Assembly: GCA_955652855.1 (NCBI GenBank)
Contig: CATPCN010000118.1
Location: 1-8,086, forward strand
Origin: an uncultured Chthoniobacterales bacterium
Lineage (GTDB): Bacteria > Verrucomicrobiota > Verrucomicrobiae > Chthoniobacterales > UBA10450
Direction: 5' to 3'
DNA length: 8,086 nt
Translations under genes and position numbers: made by a program
The notes under the pieces: generated by a model
Told to the model about the DNA's origin: nothing
The model's input: only the letters and a program-made list of their open reading frames with translations
Databases searched by the model: none
Part shown: piece after piece, positions 1 through 4,636 of the stretch
How positions within the stretch are numbered: the stretch's first letter is position 1
Layout of the letters: every line of letters starts with the position of its first letter

Positions 1-127
1 CCACAACGTAGAGCCCGCACGGCGTGACCAAATAGTAGCCAATTGTCATGAGACCTACGGGCCAGGACACGCCCGCGATGCCGATGAGAATGAAAAAGAC
101 ACCAACCAACGATGCGAGCAATTTCAT
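1..127 (-). CDS. Small membrane protein of cassette 6, cut by the window edge
   Basis: The reading frame starts with ATG at 127-125 and stays open for 42 codons to the window edge. It begins MKLLASLVGVFFILIGIAGV and continues with further hydrophobic residues, so it has at least one N-terminal membrane segment (about residues 3-20) and probably a second from residue 25. The start lies only 5 nt after the attC core GTTAGGC (minus-strand sense), a normal position for a cassette gene. There is no room for a ribosome-binding site downstream of the core. I do not recognise the family. The 3' end is outside the window, so total length and function cannot be stated. Placement and hydrophobic pattern make a real gene likely. 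Confidence 0.6.
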   Translation of the reverse strand, partial: MKLLASLVGVFFILIGIAGVSWPVGLMTIGYYLVTPCGLYVV

Positions 128-132
128 GTGTG

Positions 133-252
133 GCCTAACGAAAACAAGATCAGCTACAGGCGGAGTGCGGCGCGGCCTGTGCGGGCAGGTCTGCGGGTCT
201 GTAGCACAGGCCGTGACGCACGGAGCCTGTTAGCTGCATCGCATGGTTAGGC
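133..252 (-). repeat. attC site of cassette 5
   Basis: The 120-bp site is bounded by GCCTAAC (133-139) and GTTAGGC (246-252), which are perfect inverted core sites. Next to the cores, GATCAGCTACAGG pairs with CCTGTTAGCTGCATC, leaving an extra T and an extra C unpaired on the right arm. Further in, GTGCG pairs with CGCAC and GGCCTGTGC with GCACAGGCC, so this copy can fold over most of its length. It has diverged from the other copies in the inner arm (ACAGG in place of ACCGCTGG) while keeping the pairing. It ends the cassette carrying the exported protein at 315-656. Confidence 0.9.
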
Positions 253-314
253 GTTGCCCATTCTCGCTGAGGACGTTGCGAAAGAGGCTGAATGACCGCC
301 GTCCACTCTGACGC

Positions 315-656
315 TCAATAAATATTCGACTTCGAACTATTGAGATTAATACTCTCACACGGTTCTGATCCGCTGAGAGTGCCAGTGTAAGTCACGTTAA
401 CAACCGCGCCGACTTTGGGCTGCATTCCAGCCTTCGGGAAGGCGAACTTATACTCCTTACCTTTTGCCTGAAGAGTATAGGTCCTTGTCTTCGGATCGAC
501 CTGCGAGACCTTCCCGGTAATCAATTTGAGGGAAGCCGCCACGCGGTTATCTGCATTGCTCTTTGACCCCTTGACGGTGGTGGGCTCCGCGGTGGCGAGG
601 CCGCCGAGCGTTGCCAGCACTGCGATACCAAGAATCAGAGTGAGTGATGTTTTCAT
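315..656 (-). CDS. Small exported protein, second gene of cassette 5
   Basis: The gene encodes 113 residues. Residues 1-23 (MKTSLTL then a hydrophobic core ending in ATA before EP) form a clear signal peptide, so the mature protein of about 90 residues is probably periplasmic or secreted. The mature part has a pattern of short beta strands: GKVSQVDPKTRTYTLQAKG, then a run with GMQPKVGAVVNVTYTG. This resembles small secreted OB-fold or beta-barrel proteins of the DUF1344 kind, by pattern only. I chose the ATG at 656 because GGAG lies at the right distance upstream and the signal peptide starts there. A longer frame exists to 770, but its extra residues only translate a broken attC. This is the only cassette gene here with a good Shine-Dalgarno site, and no complete attC separates it from the gene at 749-1201. 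Function unknown. Confidence 0.75.
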   Translation of the reverse strand: MKTSLTLILGIAVLATLGGLATAEPTTVKGSKSNADNRVAASLKLITGKVSQVDPKTRTYTLQAKGKEYKFAFPKAGMQPKVGAVVNVTYTGTLSGSEPCESINLNSSKSNIY

Positions 657-661
657 GGTTA

Positions 662-673
662 AACTCCTACTCC
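662..673 (-). promoter_or_regulatory. Shine-Dalgarno site of the exported-protein gene
   Basis: On the minus strand, GGAGTAGGAG precedes TTTAACC and the ATG at 656-654. It is the only convincing ribosome-binding site among the cassette genes and fixes the start of the 113-residue protein. It suggests the gene came in with its own leader rather than as an ordinary cassette gene. Confidence 0.6.
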
Positions 674-710
674 TTCCAGAATCATTTGCAACTCCCCAAA
701 CGCTCGTGAC

Positions 711-741
711 CGATGCCGTCCGCTGCATCGCCTGGTTAGGC
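711..741 (-). repeat. Half attC site: right arm only
   Basis: CGCTGCATCGCCTG followed by GTTAGGC (735-741) matches the right arm and core of the complete attC sites almost exactly. The matching left half should contain a RYYYAAC core followed by GAGA and an arm complementary to GCTGCATC. None of this is present in the 80 bp to the left, where the leader of the gene at 315-656 begins instead. The site is therefore truncated and should not recombine. The cassette that held the gene at 749-1201 has been fused to the next gene, probably by a deletion or by insertion of a non-cassette gene. Confidence 0.8.
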
Positions 742-748
742 ATTGCGG

Positions 749-1201
749 TCATTTGCGTAAATGCTCCCAAAGCTCAATTAATGGGGAAGCGATAAAGAAG
801 TCGCCCAGAATGAGAATGAGTGAAAGGATAATGGCTTTCCATCCGCCAAGAATCTCATCATGTGTGCGGGCAATAATCTGGAAAACAACAGATTGCAGGA
901 AGCATCCCACAGCTAAAGCGATGATAAACGCAATCCCACTGATGTCGGTCAGTGAACCTTCTGCCGCCTGACGAGAAAAAAAGAGTCCAACAATCAAACC
1001 GAGGATGCCTACAATCACGTGGCCGATAGCCGAACCCCAAAAAGCATCGCTGAAAGTGAATCGTACGCGGCCAATCGGTCGATTCAAGAAAAACAGCAGG
1101 AGCGTGCCTAGAGCGATCCACACGACAGAATCGCGAATAAGCACTGAGAGCTGCGCGTGTAGGAGCGAAACCGCATCATCTGATGAATTCGACTGAGTCA
1201 T
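749..1201 (-). CDS. Four-helix membrane protein, first gene of cassette 5
   Basis: The gene encodes 150 residues with four predicted membrane segments at about residues 24-39, 56-76, 88-110 and 122-141. Short charged links separate them, including NRPIGRVRF between the first two and ARTHDEILGGWK between the last two. The N-terminus (MTQSNSSDDA) and C-terminus (ELWEHLRK) are polar, and an even number of helices would place both on the same side. The ATG lies 16 nt after the attC core at 1218-1224 and no ribosome-binding site is seen. The stop lies 7 nt before the half attC core at 735-741, as expected for a cassette gene. I do not recognise the family. The protein probably resides in the inner membrane and its role is unknown. 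Confidence 0.75.
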   Translation of the reverse strand: MTQSNSSDDAVSLLHAQLSVLIRDSVVWIALGTLLLFFLNRPIGRVRFTFSDAFWGSAIGHVIVGILGLIVGLFFSRQAAEGSLTDISGIAFIIALAVGCFLQSVVFQIIARTHDEILGGWKAIILSLILILGDFFIASPLIELWEHLRK

Positions 1202-1217
1202 AGAAAACGCGAGCCAC

Positions 1218-1341
1218 GCCTAACGAGACCCAAGATCAGCGACCGCTGGCGAGAGCGCGTGTCGCCGCAGGTTAGATGTTATAGTTATTTGAAAGCTACG
1301 CATCGGAGCGGCCAGCGGTTCGCTGCATCGCCTGGTTAGAC
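1218..1341 (-). repeat. attC site of cassette 4
   Basis: The 124-bp site is bounded by GCCTAAC (1218-1224) and GTTAGAC (1335-1341). The left arm GATCAGCGACCGCTGG pairs with the right arm CCAGCGGTTCGCTGCATC, except for one extra T and one extra C on the right arm. The centre (about 1255-1300) is unpaired and AT-richer, giving the variable terminal structure. It ends the cassette carrying the gene at 1348-1671. Confidence 0.93.
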
Positions 1342-1347
1342 CTTTGT

Positions 1348-1671
1348 TCAAAGGTGGTAGTACCAAACAGGCGCGGCTGCTGCCAGCCCAGCTAGGAACT
1401 GCAACGCCAGTACAGCTGCAGTTGAGCGTGCAGACTGAGGAAACCACCTGATCGCGAAGAACCCGATAATCGGAATCTGCAAACCCATGAGTAGCTGCCA
1501 GAGATGGGCGACCGTACCCTCGTCTGGCTCGCGTGCTGTGCCGTACATGCTGATGTGGAATAGCACGAGTGAGAGCGCGATAAGTGACATCGCGATCGGG
1601 AGAAATGCGCTCGGATGTCGGAGTGCGGTCGGAAGGCTAGTCGGATTGTTAATTGTCGTTGTGGTGTTCAT
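1348..1671 (-). CDS. Three-helix membrane protein of cassette 4
   Basis: The gene encodes 107 residues with membrane segments at about 23-43, 56-75 and 84-103. The N-terminal tail is polar and threonine/asparagine-rich (MNTTTTINNPTS). Between the first two helices is a loop with REPDEGTVAHLWQLLMG, a motif I recall from many small uncharacterised membrane proteins of environmental bacteria. I know of no assigned function. The ATG is 13 nt from the attC core at 1685-1691, with no ribosome-binding site. The stop is 6 nt before the core at 1335-1341, so the gene almost fills its cassette. A real gene is very likely. The conserved loop acids and histidine could be functional, but that is speculation. 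Confidence 0.8.
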   Translation of the reverse strand: MNTTTTINNPTSLPTALRHPSAFLPIAMSLIALSLVLFHISMYGTAREPDEGTVAHLWQLLMGLQIPIIGFFAIRWFPQSARSTAAVLALQFLAGLAAAAPVWYYHL

Positions 1672-1684
1672 GTGGTGCTTTGAG

Positions 1685-1807
1685 GTCTAACGAGAACAAG
1701 ATGAGCTACCGCTGGCGAGAGCGCGCTTTGCGGCAGGTGCAAATGTGGAAGTCATCTAAAAGTGGATATCACAACGGCCAGCGGTTAGCTCCATCGCCTG
1801 GTTAGAC
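1685..1807 (-). repeat. attC site of cassette 3
   Basis: The 123-bp site is bounded by GTCTAAC (1685-1691) and GTTAGAC (1801-1807), a perfect inverted pair. Left arm GATGAGCTACCGCTGG pairs with right arm CCAGCGGTTAGCTCCATC, again with one extra T and one extra C on the right. Compared with the site at 1218-1341, both members of two base pairs have changed together. The core at 1801-1807 supplies the TAA stop of the gene at 1802-2137. Confidence 0.93.
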
Positions 1808-2137
1808 GGTTGGTGTGCCACTCTCAGGACGTTCACGGGCAAAGGAAATAAGGGCGGCAATCATGAAAGCGGCGAACAATATCTGGAATGTCTGATCTGA
1901 GTAATAGCGGCAGTCGGCGACGGTATGCCGCGCTTCTGCAGTATGTGCGGCCGACTTCAGAATGAAGCCTGCCACGAAATTGAATGTGTACCAACTGCTC
2001 GCTGCAACGACGTAACAGATAGCCGCCCACATGATGAATCGGCTCGTGGCTGTACGTCTGAGGCGATGGGTTCGAACCGCGAACACTACCAGCGCTGCTT
2101 GGAAAACCAGCCCAACGATAGCGCTATACCATCCCAT
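1802..2137 (-). CDS. Small membrane protein of cassette 3
   Basis: The gene encodes 111 residues. Hydrophobic segments lie at about 3-21, 34-60 (one long or two short) and 84-100. A polar stretch with two cysteines and several histidines (about residues 61-82) precedes the last helix, and basic residues RTHRLRRTATSR follow the first. The tail RERPESGTPTV is polar. The stop codon TAA lies inside the attC core GTCTAAC (minus-strand sense), so the protein's end is set by the recombination site itself. The ATG is 10 nt from the core at 2148-2154, with at most a weak GGA upstream. I do not recognise the family. An inner-membrane location is likely and the function is unknown. Confidence 0.75.
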   Translation of the reverse strand: MGWYSAIVGLVFQAALVVFAVRTHRLRRTATSRFIMWAAICYVVAASSWYTFNFVAGFILKSAAHTAEARHTVADCRYYSDQTFQILFAAFMIAALISFARERPESGTPTV

Positions 2138-2147
2138 ACGTGAATCC

Positions 2148-2269
2148 GTCTAACGAGACGGAGCTGAGCCACCGCTGGCGGGCGAGCGCCGTAAACTTCG
2201 GGAACTGTTTCATAAAATTAAGCGTGGACTTTACAGCGGCCAGCGGTTGGCTCCAGCGATTGGTTAGGT
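2148..2269 (-). repeat. attC site of cassette 2
   Basis: The 122-bp site is bounded by GTCTAAC (2148-2154) and GTTAGGT (2263-2269). Left arm GCTGAGCCACCGCTGG pairs with right arm CCAGCGGTTGGCTCCAGC, with one extra T and one extra C on the right. Its right core provides the TAA stop of the gene at 2264-2635. The centre is AT-rich and variable. Confidence 0.93.
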
Positions 2270-2635
2270 GGTTGGCTCATCGCGCTCGTGTGTGAAGCGC
2301 TCAATCTCTTCCGTCGCAGCCCGCGTGACTGCGTGAACTTCCTGAAGCTTTTGGCGAACGACGTCCGGCGTGAGATGGGGCGTCTCCAAAACCTCAACCA
2401 GCTTCAACATGCGAAAGATATATGAATCGATTGGGTGTCGCTCGGCCCCGAGCTTCTCGAGAGCGGCCGAGGTATACTTCCAGTCCTCGACCGCGGTGCG
2501 AATCACGATCTCGCGCAGATGGCGACGTTCTTCGCTGCGTCGAGTGAGCCACTGGGCAAGCAGCGTAACCAGACCTCCAGTACCAGCGCCAACAATGGCT
2601 CCGATGACGGTGGCTGTCGGTGCGTCAATGGGCAT
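2264..2635 (-). CDS. Single-helix membrane-anchored protein of cassette 2
   Basis: The gene encodes 123 residues. Residues 8-30 form one glycine-rich membrane helix (ATVIGAIVGAGTGGLVTLLA), a glycine-zipper-like pattern suited to helix packing. It is followed by TRRSEERRHLRE and a long charged helical region to residue 120 that is probably cytoplasmic, including EDWKYTSAALEKLG and VVRQKLQEVHAVTRAATEEI. The layout of an N-terminal anchor followed by a soluble helical domain is common in small uncharacterised phage and cassette proteins. The stop TAA lies inside the attC core at 2263-2269. The start is 11 nt from the core at 2647-2653, with no evident ribosome-binding site. I cannot assign a function. 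Confidence 0.75.
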   Translation of the reverse strand: MPIDAPTATVIGAIVGAGTGGLVTLLAQWLTRRSEERRHLREIVIRTAVEDWKYTSAALEKLGAERHPIDSYIFRMLKLVEVLETPHLTPDVVRQKLQEVHAVTRAATEEIERFTHERDEPTT

Positions 2636-2646
2636 ATCAGTTTACC

Positions 2647-2728
2647 ATCTAACGAGAATTGTGCCGAATTATCCGGCATTTAGGAAGCGCAATAATCCGA
2701 TGCAGCCAGCGACTTCCCGGCGTTGAGC
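2647..2728 (-). repeat. Atypical candidate attC site of cassette 1
   Basis: ATCTAAC (2647-2653), followed by GAGA as in the other sites, is a good core and marks where cassette 2 begins. The best partner is GTTGAGC (2722-2728), giving an 82-bp site. GGAAGCGC (about 2683-2690) pairs with GCGACTTCC with one extra A, and TGCCG/CGGCA (2662-2678) forms a separate small hairpin. The arms are not those of the four other sites, and the two halves are unequal. It may be a different attC type or a rearranged one. The left core is well supported and the right end is tentative. Confidence 0.45.
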
Positions 2729-2732
2729 GCGT

Positions 2733-2846
2733 TCACAGTTTTCGATCTGTTTCGTTGAACAGCATGGTGCGTTCAAGGTCGCCGCTTGAATCCAAAATAC
2801 GAATCTCACCTGAGCGAATCATGGGATTGACAGAATGAGTTTGCAT
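2733..2846 (-). CDS. Possible 37-residue protein in cassette 1
   Basis: This short frame reads MQTHSVNPMIRSGEIRILDS, then a charged tail ending NETDRKL. It has a normal, mixed composition. An in-frame TGA lies one codon before the ATG, so it cannot be longer. Its stop falls 4 nt before the putative attC core at 2722-2728, the position expected for a cassette gene. The ATG lies inside the spacer of the inverted repeat at 2825-2855. It could be a complete small protein, the remnant of a longer gene, or chance. There is no ribosome-binding site. It is divergent from the gene at 2864-3298. Confidence 0.3.
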   Translation of the reverse strand: MQTHSVNPMIRSGEIRILDSSGDLERTMLFNETDRKL

Positions 2847-2855
2847 TTGTCAATC
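2825..2855. promoter_or_regulatory. Inverted repeat between two divergent reading frames
   Basis: GATTGACA (2825-2832) and TGTCAATC (2848-2855) are perfect 8-bp inverted arms around a 15-nt spacer, just 8 nt before the ATG at 2864. The left arm contains TTGACA, a perfect -35 hexamer, but the best -10 at the right distance (2850-2856) is poor. It could be an operator for a dimeric regulator, or an RNA hairpin that hides the start codon of the small minus-strand frame. Function is inferred from position only. Confidence 0.4.
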
Positions 2856-2863
2856 TGATCGCG

Positions 2864-3298
2864 ATGGGAATTCGAGTGCAGTCTATGGATGGCCGCACGA
2901 TCGACGAGCGTCAGCCGCTTCCCAAATCTAAATTGGAGGACATCACCCGAGGATCAATGGTGCAAGTCGTGGATCCAGGGGGCGGCTGGTTGGACCCAGG
3001 CGGTGTCTGGTACTGGGTAATTGTTGAGCGTCGTTTGGAAGATGGCTTATTCGAGGGCCGGGTGGACGCTCACTGCTTGTTAGCGCCGACTCTACGCCAC
3101 GGAGGAACTGTGATCTTCCACGAAGACAACATCGTATTTCTATGGCCTGTAAAAGTACGGCAAAGATTCGATTCCCTGTGGTTCCGATTTCTTTCGGCGT
3201 GGATTTCGGGTGTCGCTGGAGGCCGAACCAAGCTGCTCAAGCGTCTCAGCGATCTAAACCCACCCACGCTTTATCAGTTCAGCGCTTCAACCGTTTAA
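2864..3298 (+). CDS. Soluble protein of unknown function, inverted in cassette 1
   Basis: The gene encodes 144 residues and runs against the direction of the array. The middle part (about residues 20-95) looks like a real beta-rich domain: a stretch with ITRGSMVQVVDPGG, then GVWYWVIVERRLEDGLFEGR, then HGGTVIFHEDNIVFLW. This order recalls small proteins of the DUF2314/YegJ-like kind (a W-V-x-V strand, a G-R-V turn and a GDxVxF strand). I offer the comparison from pattern memory only. Residues 36-47 contain a doubled DPGG. The last residues (QFSASTV) are coded by the 8-bp tandem repeat at 3270-3317, so the original C-terminus may have been altered. The start could also be Met8 (2885). No ribosome-binding site is evident. 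No membrane segment is clear. Confidence 0.6.
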   Translation: MGIRVQSMDGRTIDERQPLPKSKLEDITRGSMVQVVDPGGGWLDPGGVWYWVIVERRLEDGLFEGRVDAHCLLAPTLRHGGTVIFHEDNIVFLWPVKVRQRFDSLWFRFLSAWISGVAGGRTKLLKRLSDLNPPTLYQFSASTV

Positions 3299-3317
3299 CA
3301 CTTCAACGATTTAGCGA
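3270..3317. repeat. Degenerate tandem repeat with an 8-bp period
   Basis: Six successive 8-mers read TTTATCAG, TTCAGCGC, TTCAACCG, TTTAACAC, TTCAACGA and TTTAGCGA, with the rough consensus TTYAACGN. The repeat spans the 3' end of the plus-strand gene and includes its stop codon. Similar TTCAACG-type strings at gene ends are familiar to me from Verrucomicrobiota genomes, but I cannot confirm that here. It is not an attC, although one unit happens to contain GTTTAAC. Confidence 0.65.
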
Positions 3318-3329
3318 GAATCGTGCTCT

Positions 3330-3530
3330 TTAGAGCGCCAGGTCCCGCATGAATTTTGCGCCGTACGACCGCAGACCAATTCCAGCCGAAGATGAAAAAC
3401 CAAAACAATTGAGTGCGGCCTTTGTCGTCAAAAGCGAGAAGCCACTAGACGAATTGCTGAACTTCCCGACGAAAGGAGACCTGCCACCGCCATAGCGCGC
3501 GATGCGAGCGGCGAGGTGGACACGGCGCAT
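3330..3530 (-). CDS. Possible 66-residue protein next to attI
   Basis: The frame starts with ATG at 3530, exactly 10 nt from the core at 3541-3547. This is the spacing seen for the other cassette genes, so by position it would be the first gene read from attI. The sequence is serine, glycine and phenylalanine rich (GKFSNSSSGFSLL, then a stretch with SSSAGIGLRSYG) with almost no acidic residues. That composition often marks the antisense of a real gene. The opposite strand carries a more protein-like frame at 3349-3495, in which the wobble positions coincide. No ribosome-binding site or recognisable domain is seen. At most one of the two is likely real. Confidence 0.35.
   Translation of the reverse strand: MRRVHLAARIARYGGGRSPFVGKFSNSSSGFSLLTTKAALNCFGFSSSAGIGLRSYGAKFMRDLAL
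3349..3495 (+). CDS. Alternative 48-residue reading frame opposite the attI-proximal ORF
   Basis: The frame starts ATG at 3349 and encodes MNFAPYDRRPIPAEDEKPKQ followed by LSAAFVVKSEKPLDELLNFP and a short tail ending GDLPPP. It is hydrophilic, rich in lysine, glutamate and proline, and has a more natural composition than the frame on the opposite strand. It lies 50 nt after the plus-strand gene ending at 3298, so the two could be co-transcribed. A weak AGG is present 6 nt before the start. No family is recognised. It could be a small regulator, or a fragment. Confidence 0.35.
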   Translation: MNFAPYDRRPIPAEDEKPKQLSAAFVVKSEKPLDELLNFPTKGDLPPP

Positions 3531-3540
3531 TGCTAAGAAC

Positions 3541-3603
3541 GCCTAACGAGAAGTAGACGCCTCCAAGGCGCAAATAAAGACGCCTTTTTGCGGCCTAATC
3601 CGG
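3541..3603 (-). other. Probable attI site
   Basis: The core GTTAGGC on the minus strand (3547-3541) is the junction between the first cassette and the integrase side. Between it and intI the octamer AGACGCCT occurs twice as a direct repeat (3555-3562 and 3578-3585). Direct repeats at this place serve as accessory integrase-binding sites in known attI sites, so these are candidates. AAGGCG (3565-3570) and CGCCTT (3581-3586) also form an inverted repeat followed by a T run. No convincing cassette promoter (Pc) could be read here on the minus strand. The outer limit of attI is arbitrary. Confidence 0.65.
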
Positions 3604-3639
3604 TTGCTATTATTGGAGCGATTTTTCAGAATAGGGAAC

Positions 3640-4626
3640 ATGGCTGAAACGCTAGCGCCCTCGCATGTCAGCAACAAGCCGAAACTCCTCGACCAGGTCC
3701 GTGGCGTTATTCGGCGGAAACATTACAGTCTGCGCACCGAACAGGCCTACTGCGATTGGATCCGCAGATTTATTCTTTTTCACGACAAGCGTCATCCGAG
3801 TGAGATGGCGGAATCCGAAATCACTGATTTCCTTACGCATCTGGCCACCCAACGCAATGTGGCCTCTTCAACTCAAAACCAAGCGCTGAGCGCGCTGCTT
3901 TTTCTCTACAAAGAGGTGCTCAAGCAAGAGATCGGATGGCTGGATGGCGTGGAGCGCGCAAAAAAACCGGTGCGGCTGCCGGTCGTACTCACACGTGACG
4001 AAGTGCACAATGTTTTTCTCCACCTGCGCGGTACGTCCCGGCTGATGGCAAGTTTGCTTTATGGCAGCGGACTTCGTTTGATGGAATGTGTTCGGCTGCG
4101 AGTCAAGGATGTCGATCTTGGTTACTTGAGAATCACGGTACGCGAAGGCAAAGGCGCGAAGGATCGAGTAACGATGCTGCCCGTCAACTTGGCAGAACCA
4201 TTGCGCCGACATTTGTCCAGAGTGAAAGCGCAGCACGAGCAAGATGTCCAGGACGGTTTCGGCGCAGTGCTTCTGCCCTCGGCGCTGGCGCGCAAATTTC
4301 CAAACGCGGAACGCCAGTGGAGTTGGCAATATGTTTTTCCATCGACGCGCATCGGTGTCAATCCTCGCTCAGGAAACAAACTTCGGCATCACGTCGCCGA
4401 AAGCGTTTTGCAGCGCGCGCTTAAAGATGCGGTCGTCGCGTCAGGGATTTCCAAACCGGCTACGTGTCATTCGCTCCGTCATTCATTTGCCACGCATTTG
4501 CTCGAGAATGGGTACGACATTCGCACAGTGCAGGAGTTGTTAGGTCACAAGGATGTGAGCACGACGATGATTTATACGCACGTGCTGAACAAGCCGGGGA
4601 TCGGAGTAAAAAGTCCGTTGGATTGA
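3640..4626 (+). CDS. intI: Integron integrase IntI
   Basis: This 328-residue site-specific tyrosine recombinase inserts and excises cassettes by attI x attC and attC x attC recombination. Residues 14-105 form the N-terminal SAM-like DNA-binding domain ([19 protein letters not shown]). The catalytic domain carries the full set: Arg146 in GSGLRLME, Lys171 in EGKGAKDR, His277 and Arg280 in CHSLRHSF, His303 in LGHKDV, and nucleophile Tyr312 in IYTHVLN. The insertion specific to IntI, which separates it from XerC/D, is present at about 215-235 ([20 protein letters not shown]). The C-terminus GVKSPLD is also typical. I chose the ATG at 3640 because AGGGA lies just upstream. A TTG at 3604 would add 12 residues unlike the family. 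TTGCTA (3604-3609) and CAGAAT (3627-3632), 17 nt apart, could be a weak promoter. No CTGT-N8-ACAG LexA box is seen. The gene appears intact. Confidence 0.96.
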   Translation: MAETLAPSHVSNKPKLLDQVRGVIRRKHYSLRTEQAYCDWIRRFILFHDKRHPSEMAESEITDFLTHLATQRNVASSTQNQALSALLFLYKEVLKQEIGWLDGVERAKKPVRLPVVLTRDEVHNVFLHLRGTSRLMASLLYGSGLRLMECVRLRVKDVDLGYLRITVREGKGAKDRVTMLPVNLAEPLRRHLSRVKAQHEQDVQDGFGAVLLPSALARKFPNAERQWSWQYVFPSTRIGVNPRSGNKLRHHVAESVLQRALKDAVVASGISKPATCHSLRHSFATHLLENGYDIRTVQELLGHKDVSTTMIYTHVLNKPGIGVKSPLD

Positions 4627-4636
4627 TCGATCCATC

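Larger units (their letters stand above)
1..4626. mobile_element. Chromosomal-type integron: integrase, attI and cassette array
   Basis: An IntI-type integrase on the plus strand lies next to a series of small minus-strand genes separated by attC recombination sites. This is the classical divergent layout in which cassettes enter at attI and the array grows away from intI. The four complete attC sites share one sequence pattern, with a left arm containing ACCGCTGG (or a variant) and a right arm containing its complement. Such uniformity is typical of sedentary chromosomal integrons rather than of mobile resistance integrons. No transposase, resolvase, sul1 or qacE gene is visible. The array continues beyond position 1, so its size is unknown. 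The neighbour on the intI side is a sugar-nucleotide operon, so the integron seems to sit in the chromosome. Confidence 0.9.

Noticed and set aside
657..770. N-terminal extension of the exported protein to 770 (adding 38 residues including MPNQAMQRTA)
   Set aside because: It translates the half attC right arm and destroys the signal peptide start. A good ribosome-binding site precedes the ATG at 656.
3293..3299. GTTTAAC as an attC core at the end of the plus-strand gene
   Set aside because: It is one unit of the 8-bp tandem repeat, and no GTTRRRY partner exists anywhere from 3300 to 3540.
3309..3328. Resemblance of ATTTAGCGAGAATCGTGC to the left end of the candidate attC at 2647
   Set aside because: The core is mutated, there is no right half, and part of it belongs to the tandem repeat. 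Short chance similarity is likely.
3565..3590. Rho-independent terminator before intI
   Set aside because: The stem is only 6 bp with a 10-nt loop and lies within probable attI repeats. Kept only as part of the attI note.
3604..3639. TTG start at 3604 for the integrase
   Set aside because: The 12 added residues are unlike IntI N-termini, and the ATG at 3640 has AGGGA just upstream.
3868..4329. 153-codon open frame on the minus strand opposite intI
   Set aside because: It is antisense to a well-conserved integrase with all catalytic residues and has no independent support.
4620..4633. Near-palindrome GGATTGATCGATCC across the intI stop
   Set aside because: It is short, interrupted and without a T run, so there is no case for a terminator or binding site.
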